A stretch of 64,000 nucleotides of DNA, taken from the NCBI GenBank assembly GCA_030015575.1, contig JASDDO010000016.1, positions 106,349,241-106,413,240 on the forward strand, written 5' to 3'. Made by a program: the position numbers and the translations under genes. This document shows positions 31,139-42,230 of this stretch, one piece after another (position 1 is the first letter of the stretch; every line of letters starts with the position of its first letter). Under the pieces are notes generated by a model, which ran no database searches, was not told where the DNA came from, and worked only from the letters and a program-made list of their open reading frames with translations. The DNA comes from Agapanthus africanus. Lineage: Eukaryota > Streptophyta > Magnoliopsida > Asparagales > Amaryllidaceae.

Positions 31139-32588
31139 CATTGGCCAGTTGAGAGAGAGAGGATCTCATAGGGGTACATGGATAGCCATTATGAGGAGAA
31201 GAACTGGACGAGAAGGGATCCCAGTGAGCACCCGGGGCCAGAAGATTCCACGGAGGCGGTTCTAAACAAACCAGAACCAAACAATGAGCAAGACTTACAA
31301 CGCATGACTTTTCGCAATATCCGTCACATGATGAAGAAACAATTGGAAAATGCAAGCGCAACTTGACAGATTTGAAGCAGCGCAGGAAGAAGCTAGTGGA
31401 AGCAAAATGGGGAAAGGAAAATCAAAGCGACAATGAGGACATTGCCCAAATCAAGTTTTAGGGTATTGAGATGAGGTGTTTTCATGTATATAGCATGCAG
31501 TTTGAATTTACATATTTCCTGCATTTCCGCACTTTCATTTCCTGTATTTTTGCTTTATTTTCATGTGGTTTGCATTGCATATTTTCTTTTGTACTGCATT
31601 TTTCTTTTTCTACCCAAAAATTGAAAAAAGAAAAAAAATAGTTGTTAGACTTTCCCTTTCTTTTTGTATATACAAAAATCCATAAAACACAAAAATTGAA
31701 AATTTTTCAAAAAAACCAGAAAAACTTTGTCGTCAAGTTAGCCAGTAGGAAAACTTAGATTCGAAATATCGATGGTTTGATTTGATAAGATTGAAACAAC
31801 TAAATCTTATTTTTAGAAATTAAAAACCCGAAAAAAATAACCTCAGTTTAACTATAGCTAATATATGTCTTTGTATCACAATACACGTGTCGTGACTTTT
31901 AAGAATTAGATGACGAGTTTGATATGTCTTAAAAACTTTTGAAAAATTGATAAACTTCTTTAGGATCAAACGGGTTTTTTTTGAAATAAGTAATATCAAG
32001 AATTGTTTATAAAGTAAAGTGGATATGAAAGAGTATTATCGAAGCTGTAATAGAAACTATGTATGAAAAATAACTCATCTTGATCCTTGAGCGATTATAT
32101 ACCCAATCTACACAAACACGTCTTTAATCTTAAAAATGAAAAGAAATATTGATTGTATCTCCGTTCGCATTGCTTTTGAGGTTTTCACGTATAAAATAAG
32201 TCCTTTTGTTTTAAGGCCTAGGTGACTTGGGCAATTAAGTCTGCTGAGGTGTTTTTACATCTAATGCCCTAAAACCATCTGGTTTTGGTGCATTGGCCTA
32301 AAGATCGCTAAGAAATCTAGAAAGTCCGTTTAAAAACAAAGTCAAGCAAAGGTTCTTTCCGAGTTAAAATTCCTCACAGTTCTTTGTGTGAGAATAATCT
32401 TGGCTTAAGACGGGTTTTAGTATAAAAAATATTTTTAACGGAGATATGAAGATAAAGACTATTGCACGTTCACGAGGGTGTGTATGATACAAAATCAGGT
32501 GATAGATGGAGTGAAAAATAAAGCTTATTTCTCTGTTAAAGATGATCTGTTTTGAAACTTAGTTAGAGAATGAAACTTGAGAAAAGCT
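31139..32588 (+). other. Athila 3' part (copy 2) and 3' non-coding region
   Basis: 31,139-31,949 repeats 21,881-22,691; beyond that the text is unique. No gene after the tail of the env-position ORF (about 31,460). The region is AT-rich non-coding Athila sequence, cut by element B after AAGCT (32,584-32,588). Confidence 0.75.
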
Positions 32589-34689
32589 TGTTGGAGATAG
32601 TGCCCTCAAAGTCAATTATTGGATCGCAGGTGCGTGATTGCAATGATTGAGGCATGACCTATACCGTTATGACAGTCTTGCTCGAGATGATAGTATGCTA
32701 TCTGGTTTGTCTTTATCATCGTATACATGCTTTAGTTCGCTATTGTATGATTGATAGAGCCCATAGGATTCTGCTTGACAGCCAGCAGTATGATGGTGAT
32801 CATATACATGGGAGCTGGGGTCTATAAGCATATCCTTAAAATGTCCCTAGTCGTGGGAGTTTTCGAGACAGGGCATCGATACTCCGGAGTAGACTAGTGT
32901 ATACAGTCAAGACCCCGACGAGGGGCGGTGGCCGGTCTCACAAGCCACTGGTGTCAGTTTGATCACCTAAGATGTATACAGGTGCTCATTGGGTTATGAG
33001 TACACCGGACAGGACTTGCCGGGAATCTGCTAGTTGGTATTATACATATCGTCAGATAGCAATTCCCTGGTGACTTGTGTACAGGTTAGTTCATCGACCT
33101 GAGATCGTCATTTGTCTCGTGTGAGTTCCCACTGTGCTTAGATTACTACCCTACCACGCTCAAAGGAGTTCTGCAAACAGGTTTTAGTTGGGTACAGTCC
33201 CGAGCCACATTGGAGGCAAGTGAGCAGATCGTCGGGGATTCGTCTCTCCCGGTATTGGGGGTTGATATCGCACAGTGCATGGGTGGCCATCACTAGGAAT
33301 CCTCGGCCGAGGTAGTTGAGAATTACTGATTTGGATCAGTAGTTTCTCAGGTGGTGATGGGCTTCATGCCGACACGATTTATCGCGTTATTAGGGGTCTG
33401 ACTTTATCCACCCCCTAGACTCGATATGCGATACTCTTTAGACGAACGGACCGGACTGTATATATTTTGTCACTGTTAGGCTCAGTAGGGTTTATAGATG
33501 AGTTCGCTCGTCAACTTCCCTTCCAATCAATACATAGGCAAAACGTTACGTGCAGCTTGTACCTCTGACGTGCTAGTGGTTATACCCAGTGCCAGTGTGT
33601 TGATGAGTCATTAGAGTCCACCACTGACACTTTCCCAAGTTCGGGCGAAACATTGTAGAGGCCGTATGGTGATACGGCAAGGTTCGGAAAAAGCACGTGC
33701 GTTTTCGCACGTGTCCTTTTTCAGGCAGATAATGCTGGTAGGCTTTGGTTTAAGCCGGAACCCAGTATTATACTGTGTAGATATAATATCTTTGTCTCAG
33801 TTGCATTTGTATTCGGTCGTAATACAAATGTGGGTATGTTTATACTGATACGGGGTTATCCTGAAATTCGTTTCAGGATCACTTTTGGAAGTTGCCAGTT
33901 TCTAGTTTTCTATCAGCCGTATTTTGACATTCGGTTAAATACGGATTTATCTTTTCTTGATGAGGTGAGTCAGTGTTCTAGAAGGTTCTAGAGAGGGTGA
34001 CAAGGCTAGTGAGTCATTAGTGCATTAATGGAGCAATTAATGCTTGATGACTAAGGGTTAAGGTTCAATGTATGCATTGATTATGTTCATACTAGGTGTC
34101 ATGGTGATTCATCATCTCTTTTAATCTTATAGTCACCTCCTAGCTCCTACACTCACCTCCCTCCTCTCTTATAAGTGGCCGGCCTCCCCCCTCTCTTGGC
34201 TCATGGTTGTTGTTCACTAGAAAAAAGATTATGATAGATTCGGGTTCATGAAAATTAGATAACCTATTTCTCATTTCACCCGATCCAAAAGGCAACTTCC
34301 ATAAAACGTTCGTCCATAGCCTTGGACGTAACGAGACAAAGTGTTCTACTCATTCTCTACTTCATCTTGGTCGTCTCTTTTAGTAAACTTGACGATCGAG
34401 TTGCCTCGGTTCAGAGGCGGGAGCCCGTTTAAAGATCTGTCGATGTGGTGCCACCTGGACGACAAGATTAGAGATCGAAGAGATCGGAGCAGCCGCAACA
34501 AAGCGTGGGATGATCGTTGAAGACCGAAGGACTCGGATCATTCGGTATAAAATTTCTACCCCTTTGCAATTTGTTAGTTTAGCTTTAACGGCAGATCTGG
34601 GTTACGGTACACGATAGCGCCAGTTGTAAAAAGTTTTTGTTCCGCATTTGGCGTCTGTTAGACGGCCGGGGCGCTACCGTGGACTTACA
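32589..34689 (+). repeat. 5' LTR of element B (2,101 bp)
   Basis: TGTTGGAGATAGTGCCC to GGACTTACA. Contains hairpins GCCGTATGGTGATACGGC (33,661-33,678) and CACGTGCGTTTTCGCACGTG (33,694-33,713), and a TATA-like TTATAAGTGG at 34,169-34,178. Confidence 0.95.
34169..34178 (+). promoter_or_regulatory. TATA-like element in LTR of B
   Basis: TTATAAGTGG in a pyrimidine-rich context, about 520 bp before the LTR end. The partner LTR keeps CCTATAAGTGG at 41,703-41,713. A plausible start of the element RNA. Confidence 0.45.
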
Positions 34690-34690
34690 G

Positions 34691-34702
34691 TGGTATCAGA
34701 GA
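34691..34702 (+). promoter_or_regulatory. Primer-binding site of element B
   Basis: TGGTATCAGAG one base after the LTR end, complementary to plant tRNA-iMet. Confidence 0.93.
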
Positions 34703-36983
34703 CTCACCATTAAGCTATACTAATTTGTGCTAACACGTTTAAAATATCGATCGAACGGATTTCGCAAAACTACAATTTTCAGCACACAAGTTTCTGTCGA
34801 TTTTTTTAAGGGCATAAAAATAATTTTACATATCACAGAAAAGCGTGCAGGGTTTTTTAAGCACACTGGAAAATTTTGGACACGTGTTCCCACGAGATCA
34901 CCGCGGATCTGCGGTCAAACCTAGGGTTTGACCGCGGAACCACGGCGCTTTTGAGGAAACAGTGCATCAATTTTTCCCAGTAGGCTTTATTTAGAAATTG
35001 TGGGTTTTTGGTATATTCTTTTGGGCCCAGTTTTTATTACTGTACACCAGTTGTTCGTGGGGCTCACTTCGTGATATTTAGTCGATCGAAATTTTAAACA
35101 TGTTAGTATGTAGTATTTACATTATATCTCCGACCGGGAATGTCATTTGATCGGTAAACCACGTCTGATTGCTATAGTTCTTTTAGACGGGTTTGCGAAC
35201 GTGACATTCGCGTTGATATTCTGTGATGTTGCGGATATGTCGTGGTGGATAGCAGGGTGCAATGATAGTGCAGTTTGGATTTATTTGTACATTTGATATT
35301 GCGGGGCGAGTGTCCAACATGTGGACTGCCGTCACTGCCTGTTTGTATAATATTCTTTTGGGGCACGACCGGGTCGAGGTCGATGTACCCGTTGTATATT
35401 TTTATTTCTGTACTAGGTTTATCCCGCGAAGGAGTGCACGGATAGCCAGGTTCTGGAGGGAAACGGGTCCGTATCTCATGGCTTTGAGAGGCAAAAGGAC
35501 CTCACTCTAGAATTGGCAGACTATTCGCCGCATTCGTAGGGGGTACAGGTTGACCCAAGGAGGGGTGCTCAATTTACCGGATTCCGTGAAGTGCCGGGTG
35601 TTCCATTCACTATGTTGTGGGGACTACCTCGCTTCAGGTTTTAGCGAGTAACTTGCCGCACCCGTAGGGGTCTAGGTTTCATTGCACAGGCTATCCACAC
35701 GACCAGGGGAACGTCTGGTTTCAGCAGCGGCTCTATGAAACCCGGGGATCCCAGATTATCTGTATTGTTCTGTGATGCTTATTACTTTTCTGTAATGTTG
35801 CATATTATCACGCCTGGAGCGATTATTGTATATTTGTATATATACTATTAGATATTGTATATGTTTTACACCCGCGCTAGTCCAGCCCCCACTCTTTCAT
35901 TAGTTAAGTAACCCAACGGATGATGACGGGACCCAGTGGCGAATGCGGATGGCATATACGTACATTTTATTTTCGTTCTTTTCTGGTGTGATTGATTGAT
36001 GGAACTGCGTTGATTCTTATCAATGCAAAGATAAAACAAACGTATATTTGATGTTGTTGGAACAAATTTTAAAAGGTGTTATTACAAAGATGTTTCCTTT
36101 TGTTTTGCATAGTGATATTCGGTTAGAATATCCCGCACCTCATTCGACGAGGCAAGGGCCGAGATCCCTTCACCGGGAGTGACCCCTTGGACAAAAGTTT
36201 ACGTCAGGGTGATAACTTCAATATAGTCGATTACAAGCTGCTTTGCATCGCGGTATTCAGTTGCAATATCCTGCACCTCATTCCACGAGGAAAGAGCCGA
36301 GATCCCTTCACCGGGAGTGACCTCTTTAGCAAAACGTTTTCGTCACTATATTTTTATAAAAAGCTATCAGGTTCCTTCAACGAGATCAAGTTCATTACGT
36401 TAAAGGTTTTTCGCCAAAAACCAGCCGTAGCCCTCCGTCATTTCTTATGGATGGTCAGTAGTATTCAAGCTATGTTTGTTGACCTTCGTCAAGGCATAGT
36501 GCTTGGTAGCTGCGGGGTATTCATTTGTTGCATAGATAGATGTGTTGGTTTGGGACAGTCGTATAGCCTTATTGACCTTCGTCAAGGGCTTGTGCGGGTG
36601 GGTTCAAATTAACCTGGACAATGACGGGCAGAACTTGACAAGTGACTTATGATTTGTTGACCTTCGTCAAAGTCATAAGAGCATGAGGCAAAAATCACAT
36701 CGGGAGTTTCAAACATACAGAAAACTTGCCAGACATGCGCATACCTTCTGGAGTATGATAACTTGAGTGGCTTCCATCAAGTTATCATGCGATGATAGTT
36801 GGATCCCGATTCTCACTGATGAGTTAGTTTACTCTTCGGGTGATCCCGACTAATTCTTCTTTCAGGTTTGGAGGAGAATTTGAGATTACAGTGGGAGGTT
36901 TCCTGATTAGATAAAGTGATAACCATTCTGATCTAGGTTAGAGTGCACGCAGAGTGTTTCTTTTCTCTCTCTCTTTTTGGCAG
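34703..36983 (+). other. Leader of element B
   Basis: About 2.3 kb. It contains the GC-rich hairpin region 34,899-34,947, the conserved block 35,863-35,956 and two copies of an approximately 100-bp unit (36,100-36,198 and 36,239-36,338). It also holds three TTGACCTTCGTCAA hairpins (36,479, 36,572, 36,657) and an acceptor-like pyrimidine tract ending GGCAG at 36,983. No credible ORF. Confidence 0.75.
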
Positions 36984-39900
36984 CGACCTTTGACCGACCC
37001 TATACTATGACTCAGTGACCAAGTTAACCGAACTTTCTTAAAATACTGGCTTTTGGATTGTCTAAAGTTGCATAAGTCATTGCCGCTCCTTCTTTTACCC
37101 TTTGTATTTCTCAAAACACCCCGTATTACTACGGACATCCACTTCCATTGGATAGATCCATCGTATGGTTATATACGAACTCGAAGGGATATCTTCGAGG
37201 ATGGATCCAGGTTCAGGAGAAATAGAATTAGTTTATTCAGTTGTCTTTTATTATCACCTTCTCTCAGGTTGCGAAGGCTCCTTATTTTAGGAGAGTACAC
37301 CTATTACGCTTATTGGATGGTCTTATTCCAAACCATAGGCAGGTGCCGAAAGGTAGGGAATGAAGAAAACCAATTAGCCTAAGTAGGGTGTACAGAAGGT
37401 AATATGTAAAGACAAAATAAAAGGGATTAGAAAGAGGGAAAAGTAAATTGCGACTGTTATCATTCACGAACAAACCGCGTACATCATCGCTACTCCTATT
37501 TCACCTTTGCTTTTTCCCCAGTTCGGGAGAAATAGAATAAGGTATTATTCAGATTGTCTTTTATCATCACCTTCTCTCAAGATACGAGTACTCCTAGGTT
37601 TAGGAGGGTACACCTATTATGCTTACTGGATAGTCTTCTTCCAAACCATAGGCTGGTGCTGAACGGTAGGGAAGGAAGAAAACCATTTAGCCTAATAAAG
37701 GTGTACAGAAGGTAACGAATAAAGACAAATAAATGGATTTGGAGAGATGGCAATGAAATATACGGTTAAAGTCATGAATAGGATTATGGAAGAGGCATTA
37801 CTAAGAATACCTGAATACCCCTACGAAACATTTTTATGTTTCAGTTTCAATGTGCATTGTTAGTTATAAACTGATTTCCCGATTAGATACTTACACCATG
37901 GTATGTATTTACCAGGTTTCATTCTCATATCTGTACAGTTTTACAGATGATGAGTAGGAGTAAGTTATTAGGAATTAGGAGATCATCCTCATTATATCGG
38001 AATTCATTGTAATTGGTGATATTTGAGGAAATCTCCTGGGTAAAGTTTTTAACCTACGTTGCACAGGTTATGAGTTATTCAACTCAGCGGACTTATACAG
38101 AGTATTGTATGTTGTCCAGTGTCCGTCAGGACAAAGGGGCAGGTCCTCATACTATGTTCTGTTTACTTATAACTTCTCTAGTTTTTAGACAAGTGTTTCG
38201 AAGAAATGCAATGTCTAAGTTTTGAGGAGATGTGGGTATAAGAATAAAGTAGAGAACCAGGTATCGCAAGTATCAGGATTCTTCAAAGAGATCGAAGATG
38301 TAGATACTTGTGATTGGTATTCAGTTAAAAGTAATGGTTTTGAGAAACTTGTTTCTCTTTCAGGTTACTCATAATTGGATGGATTCCTAAGTTGAGTAAT
38401 GCTGATTAGCCTTTTTCCATTTAGTTGTTATGCACTGGAGACAGCTTAGAATCGGGTTCCAATTAAATTAGTGTCTCTATTTCTATATTGTATATAGAAT
38501 GGTTCATATCTTAACGATGTTAAGATAAGGGGAGTTGTCCAGCTTATGCTTAAAACCAGACACTGGATAACTCAAGGCACGTTTCTGTAATGGCTGTTTG
38601 TGGGTTGACCCTGGCTTTGACGAAGGTTGACTTTTCTACCATCTGGAAGATCAATAGTGATATTGTTCTTGACTCGCCACAGTTTTAGTAAAATGGATAT
38701 TTTTTCAGAAAACATTAGTGGGAGTATGGTAGAACTGGAAGTAATTCCAGAACGGCAAACGATTACGGAAAATTTAATAGGACCTATATATTCAATCAGG
38801 TTTGACATTCCAATTTCCACTTCGCAGATATGGTGGGTAACCTCAGACACCCGAGAGGTACTCCGGTAGCCTCAAGGACGGTGACAGGGAGGTTCTTGTT
38901 TACCCAGACTTGACACTACGGTTGTTCCAGACTATGAGACCCGGCAGAAGGATATGTATAGTGTCGTTCTAAACTAATTTTAGAAGTATACATATATATT
39001 ATTCTGCCAGAGGGTTGTCGTAGTCGGTGGGAGCAGCGGAAGTATAGTGGACAAGTAGCTTATGTCTGTTTATAGACATCAGCAGTTATAGAGGAGATAG
39101 ATCATCTAATTTTGATGAGACAGTCATGGTTTTGACTTCATCAGAATAGGGGATAGATCTGTTAAGAAGGTAGTAGGGTGTGATGTCCTGGTATTTGGAT
39201 GACATACACAGAGTAGGAAGTAAAACTCCTATACTACGATCGGTTATATTGTGGTCGTCACACAGTTATTTCTTCACACAGGATATGGATATAATATCAG
39301 ACATTCTGGTTACTAGATCTATGGTTTTAGATCTAGATTTGGGTAGTTTCCCAATGTGGGTACTTTGACAATATTCTGATAGTATTTTAGAATAGATGAC
39401 TCCTGGCATGGTGGTGTACCTGCAGGTGATGGAGTCACCCTCTCTAAAGGTGTCTTAGAGACTAAAGGAGAGAGGGATGTGCATGATTGGCAGATCACTT
39501 GCTTAGGCAATTGAGTCAATCATGAGATGTCAAGTACCACACCAGATGTTGATTTTGCACTTGATGCGATAAGTTTATATTAATCCAATCCTGAAGAAAC
39601 ATAAGAAAGCAGTTTTAGAACATAAGTGCTTGTTCTACGGATTTGATGACGGCAGCCTCCTTCGGGAGACGGTTATCGTTCCAGGCTTCCAAGGTGACAT
39701 GGATGACAGAGTGATTGTCTCAGTTATAGTTTTCCCTCTGAAGAGGGACAGTATTATGGACAGGTGGTCCAAGAGGATACTGTGGGAGGCATGGTGCTGA
39801 ATACTGATTAGGTTCAGTTATCGATACAGTCTAAGATGTTTGGATTTGGAGTTATTATTAACTAGGTCCCATCAGATATCCAGACATATTCTAAGACAGG

Positions 39901-40111
39901 TATTACTCGATTCGGGAGATGGTCTTCTCCGCGAATTTGAGATTTAGAGAGATATAGAAAGAAACATCAGGGCGGATCAACTCACTGAGGCTATTTCTCG
40001 AACACAAGAATTTTACAAACTAGCTTTGTGAAACTAATTAGTAGAGAAGTTGGGTGTTCGGTATCACACGGGCTGTGAGTATGCGACATCGCAATAATTA
40101 GCCTTGAGTGC
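36984..40111 (+). pseudogene. Decayed gag-pol region of element B
   Basis: Short collinear matches to Copia-1 show descent. 38,535-38,580 matches the integrase WGCPAF..KLE region, and 38,715-38,790 matches the acidic linker (GTGGGAG..GAACTGGAAG). 39,010-39,135 matches the RT QPEGF to FDETV region, 39,175-39,215 the YVDD region, and 39,865-39,925 the RNase H RSHQKSRHI region. The longest ORF is under 100 codons and meaningless. Divergence from Copia-1 is far above the 2-3% between B's own LTRs. Confidence 0.75.
37209..37746 (+). repeat. 310-bp tandem duplication inside element B
   Basis: Units start at about 37,209 and 37,519 (AGGAGAAATAGAAT..., TACACCTATTA..., AAACCATAGGC..., GTGTACAGAAGGTAA). 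Each unit holds a long imperfect inverted repeat with arms of about 40 bp (GTACACCTATTATGCTTA against its complement near GCCTAATAAAGGTGTAC). Not seen in Copia-1. Confidence 0.8.
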
Positions 40112-40122
40112 AAGTGGGAGAT
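40112..40122 (+). promoter_or_regulatory. Polypurine tract of element B
   Basis: AAGTGGGAGAT before TGTTGGAG, identical to that of Copia-1. Confidence 0.87.
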
Positions 40123-42225
40123 TGTTGGAGATAGTGCCCTCAAAGTCAATTATTGGATCGCAGGTGCGTGATTGCAATGATTGAGGCAGGACCTATACCG
40201 TTATGACAGTCTTGCTCGAGATGATAGTATGCTATCTGGTTTGTCTTTATCATCGTATACATGCCGTAGTTCGCTATTGCATGATTGATAGAGCCCATAG
40301 GATTCTGCTTGACAGCCAGCAGTATGATGGTGATCATATACGTGGGAGCTGGGGTCTATAAGCACATCCTTAAAATGTCCCTAGTCGTGGGAGTTTTCGA
40401 GACAGGGCATCGATACTCCAGAGTAGACTAGTGTATACAGTTGAGACCCCGACGAGGGGCGGTGGCCGGTCTCACAAGCCACTGGTGTCAATTTGATCAC
40501 CTAAGATGTATACAGGTGCTCATTGGATTATGAGTACACCGGACAGGACTCGCCGGGAATCTGCTAGTTGGTATTATACATATCGTCAGATAGAAATTCC
40601 CTGGTGGCATGTGTACAGGTTAGTTCATTGACTTGAGATCGTCATTTGTCTCGTGTGAGTTCCCACTGAGCTTAGATTACTACCCTACCACGCTCAAAGG
40701 AGTTGTGCAAACAGGTTTTAGTTGGGTACAGTCCCGAGCCACATTGGAGGCAAGTGAGCGGATCGTCGGGGATTCGTCTCTCCCGGTATTGGGGGTTGAT
40801 ATCGCGCAGTGCAGGGGTGGCCATCACTAGGAATCCTCGGCCGAGGTAGTGGAGAATTACTGATTTGGATCAGTAGTTTCTCAGGTGGTGATGGGCTTCA
40901 TGCCGACATGATTTATCGCATTATTAGGGGTCTGACTTTATCCACCCCCCTAGACTCGATATGCGATACTCTTTAGACGAACGGACCGGACTGTATATAC
41001 TTTGTCACTGTTAGGCTCAGTAGGGTTTATAGATGAGTTCGCTCGTCAGCTTCCCTTCCAATCAATACATAGGCAAAACGTTACGTGCAGCTTGTACCTC
41101 TGACGTGCTAGTGGTTATACCCAGTGCCAGTGTGTTGATGAGTCATTAGAGTCCCCCACTGACACTTTCCCAAGTTCGGGTGAAACGTTGTATAGGCCGT
41201 ATGGTGATATGGCAAGGTTCGGAAAAAGCACGTGCGTTTTCGCACGTGTCGTTTTTCGGGCAGATAATGCTGGTAGGCTTTGGTTTAAGCCGGAACCCAG
41301 TATTATACTGTGTAGATATAATATATTTGTCTCAGTTGCATTTGTATTCAGTTATAATACAAATGTGGGTATGTTTATACTGATACGGGGTTATCCTGAA
41401 ATTCGTTTCAGGATCACTTTTGGAAGTTGCCAGTTTCCAGTTTTCTATCAGCCGTATTTTGACATTCGGTTAAATACGGATTTATCTTTTCTTGATGAGG
41501 TGAGTCAGTGTTCTAGAAGGTTCTAGAGAGGGTGACAAGGGTAGTGAGTCATTAGTGCATTAATGGAGCAATTAATGCTTGATGACTAAGGGTTAAGGTT
41601 CAATGTATGCATTGATTATGTTCATACTAGGTGTCATGGTGATTCATCATCTCTTTTAATCTTATAGTCACCTCCTAGCTCCTACACTCACCTCCCTCCT
41701 CTCCTATAAGTGGCCGGCCTCCCCTCTCTCTTCGCTCATGGTTGTTGTTCACTAGAAAAAAGATTATGATAGATTCGGGTTCATGAAAATTAGATAGCCT
41801 CTTTCTCATTTCACCCGATCCAAAAGACAACTTCCATAAAACGTTCGTCCATAGACTTGGACGTAACGAGACAAAGTGTTCTACTCATTCTCTACTTCAT
41901 CTTGGTCGTCTCTTTTAGCAAACTTGACAATCGAGTTGCCTCGGTTCAGAGACGGGAGCCCGTTTAAAGATCCGTCGACGTGGTGCCACCTGGACGACAA
42001 GATTGGAGATCGAAGAGATCGGAGCAGCCGCAACAATGCGTGGGATGATGGTTGAAGACCGAAGGACTCGGATCATTCGGTATAACGTTTCTACCCCCTT
42101 TGCAATTTCTTAGTTTAGCTTTAATGGAAGATTCGGGTTACGGTACACGATAGCGCCAGTTGTAAAAAGTTTTTGTTCCGCATTTGGCGTCTGTTAGACT
42201 GCCGGGACGCTACCGTGGACTTACA
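40123..42225 (+). repeat. 3' LTR of element B (2,103 bp)
   Basis: Collinear with 32,589-34,689. Ends GGACTTACA, followed by the target duplication AAGCT. Confidence 0.95.
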
Positions 42226-42230
42226 AAGCT

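Larger units (their letters stand above)
32589..42225 (+). mobile_element. Element B: complete non-coding Copia derivative, TSD AAGCT
   Basis: Two LTRs of 2,101 and 2,103 bp differ by roughly 2-3% by eye and are flanked by AAGCT on both sides (32,584-32,588 and 42,226-42,230). It has a tRNA-iMet primer site, the family leader and the family polypurine tract. The internal region is collinear with Copia-1, but no pol ORF survives. It looks mobilised in trans by a coding relative. Confidence 0.95.
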
